Shown here piece after piece: positions 47,583 to 56,760 of a stretch of DNA of 64,000 nt (its first letter is position 1; every line of letters starts with the position of its first letter). Location: positions 1 through 64,000 of the forward strand of contig NZ_JAAKZF010000008.1 of the NCBI RefSeq assembly GCF_011045125.1, read 5' to 3'. The notes under the pieces were generated by a model. That model was not told where the DNA came from and did no database searches. It saw only the letters and a program-made list of their open reading frames with translations. Both the position numbers and the translations under genes were made by a program. Source of the stretch: Allomesorhizobium camelthorni. Its GTDB lineage: Bacteria > Pseudomonadota > Alphaproteobacteria > Rhizobiales > Rhizobiaceae.

Positions 47583-48896
47583 TCAGCCGGCGCGCTCGAT
47601 GCGGATGACTTGCGGCTTGTCGGTCAGATGGCCGTCCTTGGTGATGCCGTCCACCGCTTTGCGCACCGCGGCCTCGGTGGTCTCGTGCGTGACGAGAATG
47701 ACGGTCTTTGCCGTGCCTGCCTCGGGCTCGGCGGCGTGCTGGACGATCGATTCCAGCGAGATTTCATTGTCCGCCATGCGCTTGGCCACGGCGGCGAAGA
47801 CGCCGACGCGGTCGTGCACAGTGAGCCGGATGAAATAGCCGCCCTCATGCGAGCGCATACGTGCGCGTTTGTACGGCTTCAATTCCCTGGCCGGACGGCC
47901 GAAAACCGGCCCGTGCTGGAAGCCGGGGCGGCTCTTGGCGATATCAGCTATGTCGCCGACGACGGCCGACGCCGTTGCGTTGCCCCCTGCCCCCGGTCCC
48001 GAAAGCAGGAGTTCGCCCAGAATATCGGTCTCAATGGCGACGGCGTTGGTGACGCCGTGCACCTGCGCGATGACGCTGGCCGTCGGAACCATGGTCGGGT
48101 GGACGCGCTGCTCGATACCGCTCTCGGTGGCTTGGGCGACGCCCAGGAGTTTTATGCGGTAGCCGAGCTCGCCCGCCGCGCGTATGTCGGCCTGGCTGAT
48201 GTTGGAAATGCCTTCCATGTAAATGTCGTCGGCGGAAATCTTGCAGCCGAAAGCGAGGCTGGTGAGGATCGCCAGCTTGTGCGCGGTGTCGTGGCCCTCG
48301 ATGTCAAAGGTCGGGTCGGCTTCGGCGTAGCCCAGGCGCTGGGCATCTTTCAGGCAGGCGTCGAAGGACAGGCCTTCGGCCTCCATGCGGGTGAGGATGT
48401 AGTTGCAGGTGCCGTTGAGAATGCCGAACACACGCGAAACGCTGTTGCCGGCCATGGCCTCGCGCATGGTCTTGATGACCGGGATGCCGCCGGCCACCGC
48501 CGCCTCATAATTGAGGAGCACGCCCTTCTTCTCGGCGATCTCGGCCAGGGAGACGCCATGCCTGGCGAGCAGCGCCTTGTTGGCGGTGACGACGTGACGG
48601 CCGGCTTCGAGCGCCGCCTTCACGCAGGCGCGGGCAGGCCCGTCATCGCCGCCGATCAGCTCGACGAATACGTCGATGTCGGCGTTTCTTGCCAGCTCTG
48701 TCGGGTCGTCGAACCATTTGGCGCCGCCAAGATCGACGCCACGGTCGCGGGTTTTGTCGCGCGCCGAGACGGCTGTCACCACGATTTCACGCCCGCATTG
48801 CCGGGTCAGTTCGGCAGCCTTTTCCGAGAGCACCCGCGCCACCGACGCGCCGACCGTGCCGAGGCCGGCAATTCCAATACGCAAAGCTTCGGCCAT
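47583..48896 (-). CDS. hom: Homoserine dehydrogenase
   Basis: Homoserine dehydrogenase (437 aa) reduces aspartate semialdehyde in the path to threonine and methionine. The NAD(P) motif GIAGLGTVGASVARVL is at the N-terminus. The catalytic region NGTCNYILTRMEAEGLSFD with YAEADPTFDIEG and DAAHK-like residues lies in the middle, and a C-terminal ACT domain (about 350-437) may bind threonine. I choose ATG 48896 (MAEALRIG); a TTG three codons upstream is nearer a GAGGGA site. Confidence 0.96.
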   Translation of the reverse strand: MAEALRIGIAGLGTVGASVARVLSEKAAELTRQCGREIVVTAVSARDKTRDRGVDLGGAKWFDDPTELARNADIDVFVELIGGDDGPARACVKAALEAGRHVVTANKALLARHGVSLAEIAEKKGVLLNYEAAVAGGIPVIKTMREAMAGNSVSRVFGILNGTCNYILTRMEAEGLSFDACLKDAQRLGYAEADPTFDIEGHDTAHKLAILTSLAFGCKISADDIYMEGISNISQADIRAAGELGYRIKLLGVAQATESGIEQRVHPTMVPTASVIAQVHGVTNAVAIETDILGELLLSGPGAGGNATASAVVGDIADIAKSRPGFQHGPVFGRPARELKPYKRARMRSHEGGYFIRLTVHDRVGVFAAVAKRMADNEISLESIVQHAAEPEAGTAKTVILVTHETTEAAVRKAVDGITKDGHLTDKPQVIRIERAG

Positions 48897-48934
48897 GTGC
48901 GGCAATGTCCCTCAGACTTCTGTGAAAAGATTGC

Positions 48935-50152
48935 TCAGCGGTGCGCGGCGAGCGGAACCACGTTGTTGGGTTGCTTGGCCGACGACCAGAAAAAGCGCTT
49001 GATGTTGCGGGCAGCCTGGCGAATTCGATGCTCGTTTTCCACCAGCGCGATACGCACAAAGTCGTCGCCGTGCTCGCCGAAGCCAACGCCGGGCGCCACC
49101 GCAACATCGGCATGCTCGATCAGGAGTTTTGAGAATTCGAGCGAGCCAAGATGCCTGAACGGCTCGGGTATCGGCGCCCACGCGAACATGGAAGCGGCCG
49201 GCGCCGGGATTGTCCAGCCGGCCCGGCCGAAGGAATCGACCATCACGTCGCGGCGCTTGTGGTAGATGTCGCGCACTTCCGCAATGTCGGCGCCGTCGCC
49301 GTTGAGAGCGGCGGTGGCCGCCACCTGGATGGGCGTGAACGCGCCATAATCGAGATAGGATTTGACTCGCGTCAGCGCTGCGATCAGGCGCTCGTTGCCG
49401 ACCGCGAAACCCATGCGCCAGCCGGGCATCGAAAAGGTCTTCGACATCGAGGTGAATTCCACCGTGTTGTCAATCGCGCCCGGAACCTGCAGCACCGACG
49501 GGGGCGGATTGCCGTCGAAATAGATCTCGGAATAGGCGAGATCGGACAGGATGATGATGTCGTTCTTCTTCGCGTAGGCGACCACGTCCTTGTAGAAGTC
49601 CAGCGACGCCACATGCGCCGTCGGATTGGACGGGTAGTTGAGGATCAGTGCCAGCGGCTTGGGGATGGAATGGCGAACCCCGCGTTCCAGCGCCGGTATG
49701 AAGCCGGCGTCGGGTTCGGCCTGCAGCGAACGGATGACGCCGCCCGACATGATGAAGCCGAAGGCATGGATCGGATAGGTCGGGTTCGGACAGAGGATGA
49801 CGTCGCCGGGCGCGGTGATCGCCTGCGCCATATTGGCGAAGCCTTCCTTGGAGCCAAGCGTGGCGACGATTTGCGTCTCGGGATCGAGCTTCACGCCGAA
49901 ACGGCGGGCGTAGTAGCTTGCCTGGGCCCGGCGCAGACCGGGAATGCCGCGCGACGACGAATAACGGTGGGTGCGCGGATCGCGCACCACTTCGCAGAGC
50001 TTGTCGACGATGGATTTCGGCGTCGGCAGGTCGGGATTGCCCATGCCGAGATCGATGATGTCGGCGCCGCGCGAGCGGGCGCTGGCCTTCAACCGGTTGA
50101 CCTGTTCGAAGACGTAAGGCGGAAGCCGGCGAACCTTGTGAAATTCTTCCAT
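48935..50152 (-). CDS. Class I/II aminotransferase (AlaC/LL-DAP aminotransferase-like)
   Basis: The 405-residue fold-type I PLP enzyme has DLGMGNPDLPTP, YSSSRGIPGLRRA, NYPSNPTAHVAS and the PLP-lysine region SMSKTFSMPGWRMGFAVG. The pattern fits the AlaC-type transaminase group, also annotated as LL-diaminopimelate aminotransferase in rhizobia; which substrate it uses cannot be read from the sequence. The ATG at 50152 follows GGAACTGAC. It is the first gene before hom, and the pairing suggests aspartate-family or alanine metabolism. Confidence 0.88.
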   Translation of the reverse strand: MEEFHKVRRLPPYVFEQVNRLKASARSRGADIIDLGMGNPDLPTPKSIVDKLCEVVRDPRTHRYSSSRGIPGLRRAQASYYARRFGVKLDPETQIVATLGSKEGFANMAQAITAPGDVILCPNPTYPIHAFGFIMSGGVIRSLQAEPDAGFIPALERGVRHSIPKPLALILNYPSNPTAHVASLDFYKDVVAYAKKNDIIILSDLAYSEIYFDGNPPPSVLQVPGAIDNTVEFTSMSKTFSMPGWRMGFAVGNERLIAALTRVKSYLDYGAFTPIQVAATAALNGDGADIAEVRDIYHKRRDVMVDSFGRAGWTIPAPAASMFAWAPIPEPFRHLGSLEFSKLLIEHADVAVAPGVGFGEHGDDFVRIALVENEHRIRQAARNIKRFFWSSAKQPNNVVPLAAHR

Positions 50153-50235
50153 GTCAGTTCCAGGAACAGGAGGGCTTTGTCGCGCCGCGATATATACCCA
50201 ATCGGATTGACGGTCGAGTGCGTCAGTCGAGCGCG

Positions 50236-50676
50236 TCAGTTGTTCTCGATTTCCTCGAGCGCCTTGGCAGCGTGGGAGGAAGCGAGCTTCTTCAATCTGG
50301 CCTTCGAGGCGCTCGTGTCGGTGCTGCCGGGAGGCGGCGTCTGGCCCGTCCGCGCTGCCTTGAGTTCCGCGAGCCTCGCGGCTTTTTGCTGCGCGCTGAT
50401 CTGCGGGGCGGCCGATTGCGTCGGGATGTTGAGGTTGGGGAACGTGCCGGTGTTCTTTGGCTCGCCCGACGACAGCTGGACCTCGGTGACCGTGCCCGGA
50501 GTCGGTTCGGTCGCGGCGATCGCGGGAGCTTGGGCGGCCGGCGTTGCCGCCGCCGTGGGAGCAGCGTCTCCGGTAGTTGAGGTGGCGCAGCCGGGTGCAA
50601 GGCAGACGGCGGCGATCACGGCCGCGAGACGCCACCGCAAATCAAAAAAAATCTTCCTACCAAGGCGCTGTGTCAT
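50236..50676 (-). CDS. Small lipoprotein (146 aa)
   Basis: The N-terminus MTQRLGRKIFFDLRWRLAAV runs into a hydrophobic stretch ending in the lipobox LAPGC, so the mature protein should be a lipid-anchored 120-residue Ala/Pro/Thr-rich chain. A charged, helical C-terminus (ARLAELKAARTG, ASKARLKKLASSHAAKALEEIEN) may pair with other proteins. No family is recognised; similar lipoproteins occur in this location in Mesorhizobium. It is divergent from phaC with a 107-base promoter region. Confidence 0.8.
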   Translation of the reverse strand: MTQRLGRKIFFDLRWRLAAVIAAVCLAPGCATSTTGDAAPTAAATPAAQAPAIAATEPTPGTVTEVQLSSGEPKNTGTFPNLNIPTQSAAPQISAQQKAARLAELKAARTGQTPPPGSTDTSASKARLKKLASSHAAKALEEIENN

Positions 50677-50783
50677 ATTTTTCCCCGGCGGGCTCCAATA
50701 AATCCCGGTCAGTTGCTATTTAGACCCTATTCGCCGTGTCATGGTATTGTGTCAATAACACGCTTGGGAGAACAGCGCGAACC

Positions 50784-52616
50784 ATGTCGAAGACACCCGA
50801 TTCGGGCAAGACAGACGCCGACGCCACTTCATCGGTCGAGCAATACCTGGTCAAAGACCCGGAACGCTTCGCGCTGAACATTGCGCGCACGATCGAGCAG
50901 GCCGGCAAGGCTGCCGCGGCCTGGGCGGAGCCGCGCGAAAAGGGCGAGGTCCGCGACAGCGTCGCCGAACCGATGGCCGACATGGTCAAGACATTCTCCA
51001 AGCTCACCGAATACTGGCTCTCCGATCCGTCGCGGGCGCTGGAGGCGCAGACGCGGTTGTTCGCCGGCTATCTGGACGTCTGGTCGAAATCTCTCCATCG
51101 CGTTGCGGCAGGCGAAGACGTTGAGGATACCGCCAAACCGGACCGGGGCGACAAGCGCTTCCAGGATCCGGAATGGGGCCGCAACGCCTTCTTCGATTTC
51201 CTGAAGCAGGCCTATCTGGTGACCTCGCGCTGGGCCGGCGACCTGGTCGAGCATGCGGATGGGCTTGACGAGCACACACGCCACAAGGCCGGCTTCTATA
51301 TGAAGCAGGTCACCAACGCGATCTCGCCCTCGAATTTCATTCTGACCAATCCGGAACTGTTTCGCGAGACGGTCGCCAGCAATGGCGAAAACCTTGTGCG
51401 CGGTATGAAGATGCTGGCCGAGGACATAGCCGCCGGCAAGGGCGATCTGAAGCTCAGGCAGGCCGACTACTCCCCCTTCGAGCTTGGCAAGAATGTTGCG
51501 GTGACGCCGGGCAAGGTCGTGGGCCGCAGCGATGTCGCCGAAATCCTGCAATACGAGCCGTCAACCGAGACGGTGCTCAAGCGGCCGCTGCTGATCTGCC
51601 CGCCATGGATCAACAAATTCTACATTCTCGATCTCAACCCGCAGAAATCCTTCATACGCTGGGCAGTCGAGCAGGGGCACACGGTGTTCGTCATCTCGTG
51701 GGTGAACCCGGATTCGCGCCACGGCATGAAGGGGTGGGAAGCCTATGTCCGCGAAGGTCTTCAATATGGGCTCGACATTGTAGACCGGGCGACCGGCGAA
51801 AAGGACGTCAACGTTATCGGCTACTGCGTCGGCGGCACTCTTCTGGCCGCTGCCTTGTCGCTTCTCGCCCAGGAAGGCGACGACCGCATCAAATCGGCGA
51901 CATTCTTCACCACGCAGGTCGATTTCACCTATGCCGGCGATTTGAAGGTGTTCGTCGACGAGGACCAGGTCGCGGCCGTCGAACGGGCGATGGGCGACAA
52001 GGGCTATCTCGAAGGCACCAAGATGGCGACCGCGTTCAACATGCTGCGTTCGGGCGACCTGATCTGGCCTTATGTCGTCAACAACTATATGCGGGGCAAG
52101 GACCCGACGCCGTTCGACCTGCTCTACTGGAATGCGGATTCGACGCGCATGGCGGCCGCCAACCACTCCTTTTACCTGCGCAACTGCTATCTCGAGAACA
52201 ATCTGGCGAAGGGTAGCATGGAACTGGCCGGCTGCAGGCTTTCGCTCGCCGACATCACCATCCCCGTGTACAACCTCGCCGCGCGCGAAGACCACATCGC
52301 CCCTGCCCGCTCGGTCTTTCTGGGCTGCAAGTATTTCGGCGGCGACGTGGAATATGTGATGGCGGGGTCCGGCCACATAGCAGGCGTCGTCAACCCGCCT
52401 TCGATGAACAAGTATCAATATTGGACCGGCGGCAAACCGGTGGGCGATTTCGAGGACTGGATCGCCAAGGCCAGGGAAAATCCGGGTTCCTGGTGGCCGC
52501 ACTGGCAGAAATGGATCGAAAAAAAGGATGCCACGCGCGTCCCGGCGAGGGTTCCCGGCAAGCGGATCGAAGTGCTCGGCGACGCGCCGGGAACATACGT
52601 CAAGGTTCGCGTGTGA
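50784..52616 (+). CDS. phaC: Class I poly(3-hydroxyalkanoate) synthase
   Basis: PhaC (610 aa) polymerises 3-hydroxyacyl-CoA into PHA granules. The lipase-like box GYCVGGTLL puts the catalytic cysteine near residue 348, and the aspartate and histidine of the triad fall in AAREDHIAPARS and MAGSGHIAGVVNPP. Length and the single-gene form suggest class I. The ATG at 50784 (MSKTPDSGK) with GGGAGAACAGC upstream is preferred to an in-frame ATG at 50736. No phaR/phasin or phaAB genes are in this window. Confidence 0.95.
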   Translation: MSKTPDSGKTDADATSSVEQYLVKDPERFALNIARTIEQAGKAAAAWAEPREKGEVRDSVAEPMADMVKTFSKLTEYWLSDPSRALEAQTRLFAGYLDVWSKSLHRVAAGEDVEDTAKPDRGDKRFQDPEWGRNAFFDFLKQAYLVTSRWAGDLVEHADGLDEHTRHKAGFYMKQVTNAISPSNFILTNPELFRETVASNGENLVRGMKMLAEDIAAGKGDLKLRQADYSPFELGKNVAVTPGKVVGRSDVAEILQYEPSTETVLKRPLLICPPWINKFYILDLNPQKSFIRWAVEQGHTVFVISWVNPDSRHGMKGWEAYVREGLQYGLDIVDRATGEKDVNVIGYCVGGTLLAAALSLLAQEGDDRIKSATFFTTQVDFTYAGDLKVFVDEDQVAAVERAMGDKGYLEGTKMATAFNMLRSGDLIWPYVVNNYMRGKDPTPFDLLYWNADSTRMAAANHSFYLRNCYLENNLAKGSMELAGCRLSLADITIPVYNLAAREDHIAPARSVFLGCKYFGGDVEYVMAGSGHIAGVVNPPSMNKYQYWTGGKPVGDFEDWIAKARENPGSWWPHWQKWIEKKDATRVPARVPGKRIEVLGDAPGTYVKVRV

Positions 52617-52839
52617 ACCGCCGAAACCAGCCGTGAGTTGACGCGCGCGTAAAAGCAGGCGAAATGGTGTTCTTACAACCTTGATGTTGCCTTATTCGGA
52701 CCGTAGCCGGACAATTGACGAACTGCTTTACAGATTCGTAGGTCCTGTTTCCGCTTCGGTCACATGGCTGCACAGCTTTTGATTTTTGATTGCCGGAACA
52801 ACAAACGTATCGGCGCGAATATTAGGGAGGGGATCCGGT

Positions 52840-54291
52840 TTGAGAGCGGGCTCGCGCTTTGCGAAACGGAATGGCCGCGCGGCTGCGGCCGTGCTGGTTT
52901 CCGTTCTGCTGGCGTCCTGCACCACCGACCCCAATCTCGAAATCGGCATGCCCGGCTATAATGCGACCGCCGCTTCCGCGGACGCTTCGTCGGGCGACCT
53001 GGAATCCGCCGGCGTCGACGTCGCGCCGCAGCCGGTGATGAACGCCGAAGGCGACACACCCCTGCCCACGCAGGTTGCTTCCGTTCCAGCGTTGAAGCCG
53101 GCCGGTGAAACCGCCGTGACCGCAACCGCGGAAGCTGGCGCCACGCCGGCAGCCCTGCCGGCCGCGGTGGCGGAAACCGCGAAGCCCGCGCAAGCCGAGG
53201 TGACCGCCGCGGCCGACGCGGCCACCGAAGCAAAGCCGGCGGAAGTCGCAACCGCTTCGGGCGCAGAGACCGCCGCAGAGAATGCGACTGCAGGCGCAAA
53301 GCCCGTTGCCCAGCCGATCGCCCCCAAGAAAAAAGGCTTCCTGTCGGCACTCTTCTCCCCTGCTCCCGCAGCCAAGCCTGCGGCGGCCGCCGAAGCCGCA
53401 AAGCCTGCGCCGGCCGAATCCGCTGATGCGGAAGCAACGCCGGCCACCGCTTCGGCGGTCCCGACTCCAAAGCCGGTCCAGGCCGCTGACGAAGCCAAAC
53501 CGGCAGAGGCCGCCGCTCCGGCCGCTGAGCATGTAAAGCCCGCTGCGGAAAACGCAGTCTATGTGACCGCAGGCGAAATGCCCGCAGCGCAGCCGATCGC
53601 TCCCAAGAAGAAGGGTTTCCTGTCGGCCTTCTTCGGCGCCTCTCCGGCTTCGGCCGCGCCCTCGCCCATCAAGCAGAGGGAAGAGCCGAAGCCGATCGTC
53701 GAGACCGAACCAAAAGAGACCAAGCCGATCATCACGCTGGCGTCGGCTAAGCCGGCCGAGAAGCCCGTGCGGATGGCTTCCCTCGGCGACGATAACGCCC
53801 TGCCCGGCGTGCGCCAGACCGCTTTGTTCGAGATCAAGCGCAAATCCGGCATAGACGACGACAGCGACGTCGACCTGCACGAGGATGAGGATGGCGGGCC
53901 GGTCCTGGCCTCCGCCGCCGGCCTGGCGCGGCTTGCCCCCAACGGGCTCCTGAAGCAGACCGATCGCGTCGACGTGGCGTGCCTGAAACCGTCGCTGGTC
54001 CGGGTGCTGAAAACCGTCGAGCGTCACTACGGCAAGAATATGATCATCACCTCAGGCTACCGCAGCCCTGCGCACAACCGGCGCGCGCGCGGCGCCAAGA
54101 ATTCGCTGCACATGTATTGCGCCGCGGTCGACGTGCAGATCCCCGGTGTCAGCAAATGGGAACTCGCGAAGTTTGCGCGCTCCATGCCCGGCCGCGGCGG
54201 CGTCGGCACCTATTGCCACACCGAATCGGTGCATATCGATGTCGGCCCCGAGCGCGACTGGAACTGGCGCTGCCGCCGGCGCAAGGGCTGA
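52840..54291 (+). CDS. Large Ala/Pro-rich lipoprotein with a peptidase M15A (DUF882/YcbK-like) domain, TTG start
   Basis: The TTG at 52840 follows AGGGAGGGGATCCGG. The signal peptide ends at the lipobox LLASC, so the mature protein is lipid-anchored (483 aa in all). A long Ala/Pro/Lys linker (about residues 40-330) holds two copies of AQPIAPKKKGFLSA near residues 157 and 249. The last ~130 residues are an M15A-type domain with SGYRSPAHN, SLHMYCAAVDVQIPG and TESVHIDVG, giving the zinc-binding HxxxxxxD and H. It probably acts on peptidoglycan at the periplasmic face. tRNA-Glu follows downstream. Confidence 0.88.
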   Translation: MRAGSRFAKRNGRAAAAVLVSVLLASCTTDPNLEIGMPGYNATAASADASSGDLESAGVDVAPQPVMNAEGDTPLPTQVASVPALKPAGETAVTATAEAGATPAALPAAVAETAKPAQAEVTAAADAATEAKPAEVATASGAETAAENATAGAKPVAQPIAPKKKGFLSALFSPAPAAKPAAAAEAAKPAPAESADAEATPATASAVPTPKPVQAADEAKPAEAAAPAAEHVKPAAENAVYVTAGEMPAAQPIAPKKKGFLSAFFGASPASAAPSPIKQREEPKPIVETEPKETKPIITLASAKPAEKPVRMASLGDDNALPGVRQTALFEIKRKSGIDDDSDVDLHEDEDGGPVLASAAGLARLAPNGLLKQTDRVDVACLKPSLVRVLKTVERHYGKNMIITSGYRSPAHNRRARGAKNSLHMYCAAVDVQIPGVSKWELAKFARSMPGRGGVGTYCHTESVHIDVGPERDWNWRCRRRKG

Positions 54292-54368
54292 AAATCTTTG
54301 CGGAAGCTTGCATTCTGGGGGGTTGCCCGCCGCACGCAAGCTGGCTATAAGCCGGTTCGTTGTCTTAC

Positions 54369-54443
54369 GCGCCCATCGTCTAGCGGTCAGGACACCGCCC
54401 TTTCACGGCGGTAACAGGGGTTCGATTCCCCTTGGGCGTACCA
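54369..54443 (+). tRNA. tRNA-Glu (anticodon TTC)
   Basis: The 75-base gene folds with acceptor arms GCGCCCA/TGGGCGT (a G-U first pair), D-arm GTCTAGCGGTCAGGAC, anticodon stem CCGCC/GGCGG around CTTTCAC (anticodon TTC at 54402-54404), T-arm GGGGTTCGATTCCCC and encoded CCA. It marks the start of the accessory region; the repeat copy A lies 83 bases downstream. Whether it serves as an att site cannot be judged, because no second copy of its 3' end is in the window. Confidence 0.97.
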
Positions 54444-54525
54444 ACACTTTCAAGCACTTAGCACCCGCCCTCCCCGTTCTGTCCAATATCTGACCCATAT
54501 CGTCCAGCGAATCTGGCCAGCGCGG

Positions 54526-54575
54526 CTTTTGATTGGGCTGTTTTCCTGCGACACTCCGCAAATCCGTGCGACATG
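54526..54575 (+). repeat. 50-bp repeat, copy A
   Basis: CTTTTGATTGGGCTGTTTTC CTGCGACACTCCGCAAATCC GTGCGACATG is the first of three related copies (B 55870, C 57200), all in the same orientation. The copies share TTGATT, TTTCC, GCGAC, TC.GCA..TCC and GCGACATG and are 1344 and 1330 bases apart. Confidence 0.75.
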
Positions 54576-54618
54576 GACGCGGCAAGCGTCGAGCGCGGCA
54601 GGCGCAAAAAGGGTCGCC

Positions 54619-54954
54619 TCAAAAACCTTTCGGCGGAATGAACAAACAAATCGTTCGTTTGGAGTGGGCACCTGCGCACCAATGCGTCACGCCGTCCGGA
54701 CTAACCTTGATGCGCGTATCGGCATAGCCAAGCACTTCGCCAGTGGCGCGGATGATGTAACCGCGCGGCCCTTCGCCGATTGCCTTATCCGGAACAGCCT
54801 GACAATCATCGCCGCCGCAGCACGAGGGCGGATAGGTCCATCCAAACGGTTGCGCGTCTGTCGGCATGGCTTGGTGACCGTGCGCCGTGTCAATGAACAA
54901 GCCGCCTGCGGCGACGAGAATTGATGCAATCACGGAGCCGCGAACAGCGGTCAT
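54619..54954 (-). CDS. Exported small protein with CCGGDDC motif (111 aa)
   Basis: The protein starts MTAVRGSVIASILVAAGGLF with a signal peptide ending near AHG. The mature domain begins around TYPPSCCGGDDCQAVPD and has THWCAGAHSKRTICLFIPP at the end, giving five cysteines likely to form disulfides in the periplasm. Similar short exported hypothetical proteins are frequent in rhizobial accessory regions. No function is known. The ATG at 54954 lies 41 bases upstream of a tiny membrane-protein gene on the same strand, which reads toward it. Confidence 0.65.
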   Translation of the reverse strand: MTAVRGSVIASILVAAGGLFIDTAHGHQAMPTDAQPFGWTYPPSCCGGDDCQAVPDKAIGEGPRGYIIRATGEVLGYADTRIKVSPDGVTHWCAGAHSKRTICLFIPPKGF

Positions 54955-54995
54955 TTGTCATTGCCTTCAAAGCGGTGCGGCCCGGTCTGTGGGGT

Positions 54996-55070
54996 TCACA
55001 GCATTGCGTAACCGACCGCGAGGCCCAGGATTGAGGCGGCGAGAATGATTTCGCTGAAATGGATCGACAT
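54996..55070 (-). CDS. Tiny membrane protein (24 aa)
   Basis: On the minus strand, ATG at 55070 follows GAGGAAGCCA. The 24-residue product MSIHFSEIILAASILGLAVG YAML is almost entirely a single hydrophobic helix. The following gene (54619-54954) starts 41 bases after its stop. Translation is plausible from the strong ribosome-binding site; the function is unknown. Confidence 0.45.
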   Translation of the reverse strand: MSIHFSEIILAASILGLAVGYAML

Positions 55071-55283
55071 TGGCTTCCTCCCCCCTTATCCGGCAGCTTG
55101 CCACAAGGCACGGCAATGGTGAAATCACGCTTGGAAGGCTCGCGAACATCAAGCGTGAGTCGGCATTGAAAATGCCCGCCAGGGCGAACCGTGGCGCGCA
55201 ACTCTGCGAGCAACCTTCACGGAATAATGGTTGGATTGGAGACGTTGTCGATAGAGAACGCCCGCCAAAGGGAGGTCATCGAC

Positions 55284-55436
55284 ATGCGCTTTTTCATCCT
55301 GCTTTCGGTATTGCTTTTGACTGCCTGCATGACATCGCCACGCGGTGAGGCTCCATCCGTGCCGTCAACCGTCTCCACGGCGAACGGAAATGGTATGAGT
55401 ACTGGCGGCAGCGGTGGCAGTGGTGGCGGCTATTAA
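55284..55436 (+). CDS. Small Gly/Ser-rich lipoprotein (50 aa)
   Basis: The ATG at 55284 follows GGGAGGTCATCGAC. The product MRFFILLSVLLLTACMTSPR carries a signal peptide with lipobox LTAC and ends in a Gly/Ser tail (STGGSGGSGGGY). A hairpin terminator follows at 55548. Another small lipoprotein of similar build lies at 57381. No family is recognised. Confidence 0.6.
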   Translation: MRFFILLSVLLLTACMTSPRGEAPSVPSTVSTANGNGMSTGGSGGSGGGY

Positions 55437-55547
55437 GGCATCGGATCGAATTACAACCTGCTCAACGTCGCCTTAGGTGTTTCAATGTGATACACTTCGT
55501 TACCCGTTATCTATAACCACAACCCCTCGGAGGAGAGATAGCGGTCG

Positions 55548-55582
55548 GGCCGCCTTGCGCGCGCCGCTAGGCGGCCTCTTTT
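55548..55582 (+). terminator. Intrinsic terminator after the small lipoprotein
   Basis: GGCCGCC (55548-55554) and GGCGGCC (55570-55576) form a GC stem followed by TCTTTT. It lies about 110 bases after the lipoprotein stop. The region 55437-55896 otherwise holds no supported gene, only this terminator and a second one on the other strand. Confidence 0.65.
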
Positions 55583-55640
55583 GATCCGCTCGCTCGGATG
55601 GCAATTCACCCTCCTGCGCCGCTGACTGCACACGCCACAG

Positions 55641-55666
55641 AAAAGCCCGCCACTTGAGCGGCGGGC
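55641..55666 (-). terminator. Intrinsic terminator on the minus strand
   Basis: Read on the minus strand, GCCCGCC..GGCGGGC is followed by TTTT (plus-strand 55641-55644 AAAA). It lies downstream of the IS5-type transposase gene and could end its transcript. A partial duplicate (AAAAGCCCGCC) follows at about 55680-55690. Confidence 0.6.
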
Positions 55667-55869
55667 GCTAGTTCGGGAGGAAAAGCCCGCCAATCCACTC
55701 CCCAATGGATGGCGCGCGGTCAGTGTCTTTGCCCCTTTGCCTGTCAACGACGATATGCCTCGGTTAGCTGGATAATAAGCGCGCGGCGGTTGAAGCACTG
55801 CATATTCGAGTGGTGTGACTTTGCTGCCACAGACAAAAAAACGCACCGCCACCGTTTCCGGTGCCGCTG

Positions 55870-55920
55870 CTGTTGATTCCCTCCGGTTTCCTGCGACTAT
55901 CGGCAGGTCCATGCGACATG
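55870..55920 (+). repeat. 50-bp repeat, copy B (holds the transposase stop)
   Basis: CTGTTGATTCCCTCCGGTTT CCTGCGACTATCGGCAGGTC CATGCGACATG matches copies A and C. It contains the stop codon of the transposase gene, so the transposase's last residues (WTCR) are encoded by the repeat. Confidence 0.8.
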
Positions 55921-56760
55921 GGGGGAGACGCGCCAATGCTGATAAAGGTCACCGAAGAGCAGTTCGCGAAGGTGAGCCCTGTTAAAGTCCGCCATGTAGA
56001 GGAAGGCTGTTGCGGATTCGATGCTGGCCTCGGCGTCCTTCCATAGCCGCCTGTTGCGGCTGATCCAGGCAAAGAAGCGTTCCACGACCCAACGTCTCGG
56101 TTGCACGGCGAAGCCGACCTGATCAGGTTTTCTTTTGACGATCTCGACAGCGATCGAGGTGGCCTCGGCCACACGCGGTCCCTGATATCCAGAATCGGCG
56201 AACACCTTTCGGATGAAGGGGAATGGTCGCCGCGAGGCGTTCAGGACCGGGCCGGCGCCGTCGCGATCCTGGATGCTGGCGGGATGCGGATAAAGGACGA
56301 GAGCCCGACCGTCGGTGTCGACCAGCGCATGGCGCTTGCGGCCTTTGATCTTCTTGCCGGCGTCATAGCCACGCGGCCCGCCACTCTCGCAGGTCTTCAC
56401 GGTCTGGCTGTCGATGATGGAGGCCGTGGGTGAAGCCTCTCGGCCGCAACGTTCGCGATCCAGCATCAGGAGCTTGTGGTTGATCTTCTCGAACAGGCAT
56501 GTGTCGCGGAACAGGCAAAACCAGCGAAACACCGTGCTCCTCGGCGGAAAATCCGATGGCAGAAGACGCCACCCGATCCCGCCGCGCATGACGTAGAAGA
56601 TCGCGTTCACGATCTCGCGCAATGGCCATTTGCGCGGTCGCCCCATCGGGCAGGCCGTGGGCATGAGTGGCGCGATCAAACTCCACTCTGCGTCCGTCAT
56701 GTCTGTTTCGTAACGCAGGCTTTCGCGGTTATGCTGGCGGCGAGTAGCTGGCGTCCACAT
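55897..56760 (-). mobile_element. IS5-family transposase
   Basis: The 287-residue DDE transposase starts MWTPATRRQHNRESLRYETD at 56760 with GGAGAGACCTG upstream. It shows MGRPRKWPLREIVNAIFYV, IIDSQTVKTCESGG (first D), FADSGYQGPRV (second D) and ERFFAWISRNRRL (E). This is the IS5/IS427-type layout. The last 30 or so residues after SATAFLY are not what I expect for the group and run into repeat B. Terminal inverted repeats were not found, so the element's ends are undefined and it may be partly degraded. Confidence 0.88.

Noticed and set aside
47445-50701. Two long plus-strand frames (606 and 516 codons)
   Set aside because: They are antisense to hom, the aminotransferase and the lipoprotein gene, with His/Arg/Asp-rich translations typical of reverse frames in GC-rich DNA.
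54369-54443. tRNA-Glu as attachment site for the accessory region
   Set aside because: No second copy of the tRNA 3' end was found downstream, and the only integrase in the window is linked to radC instead.
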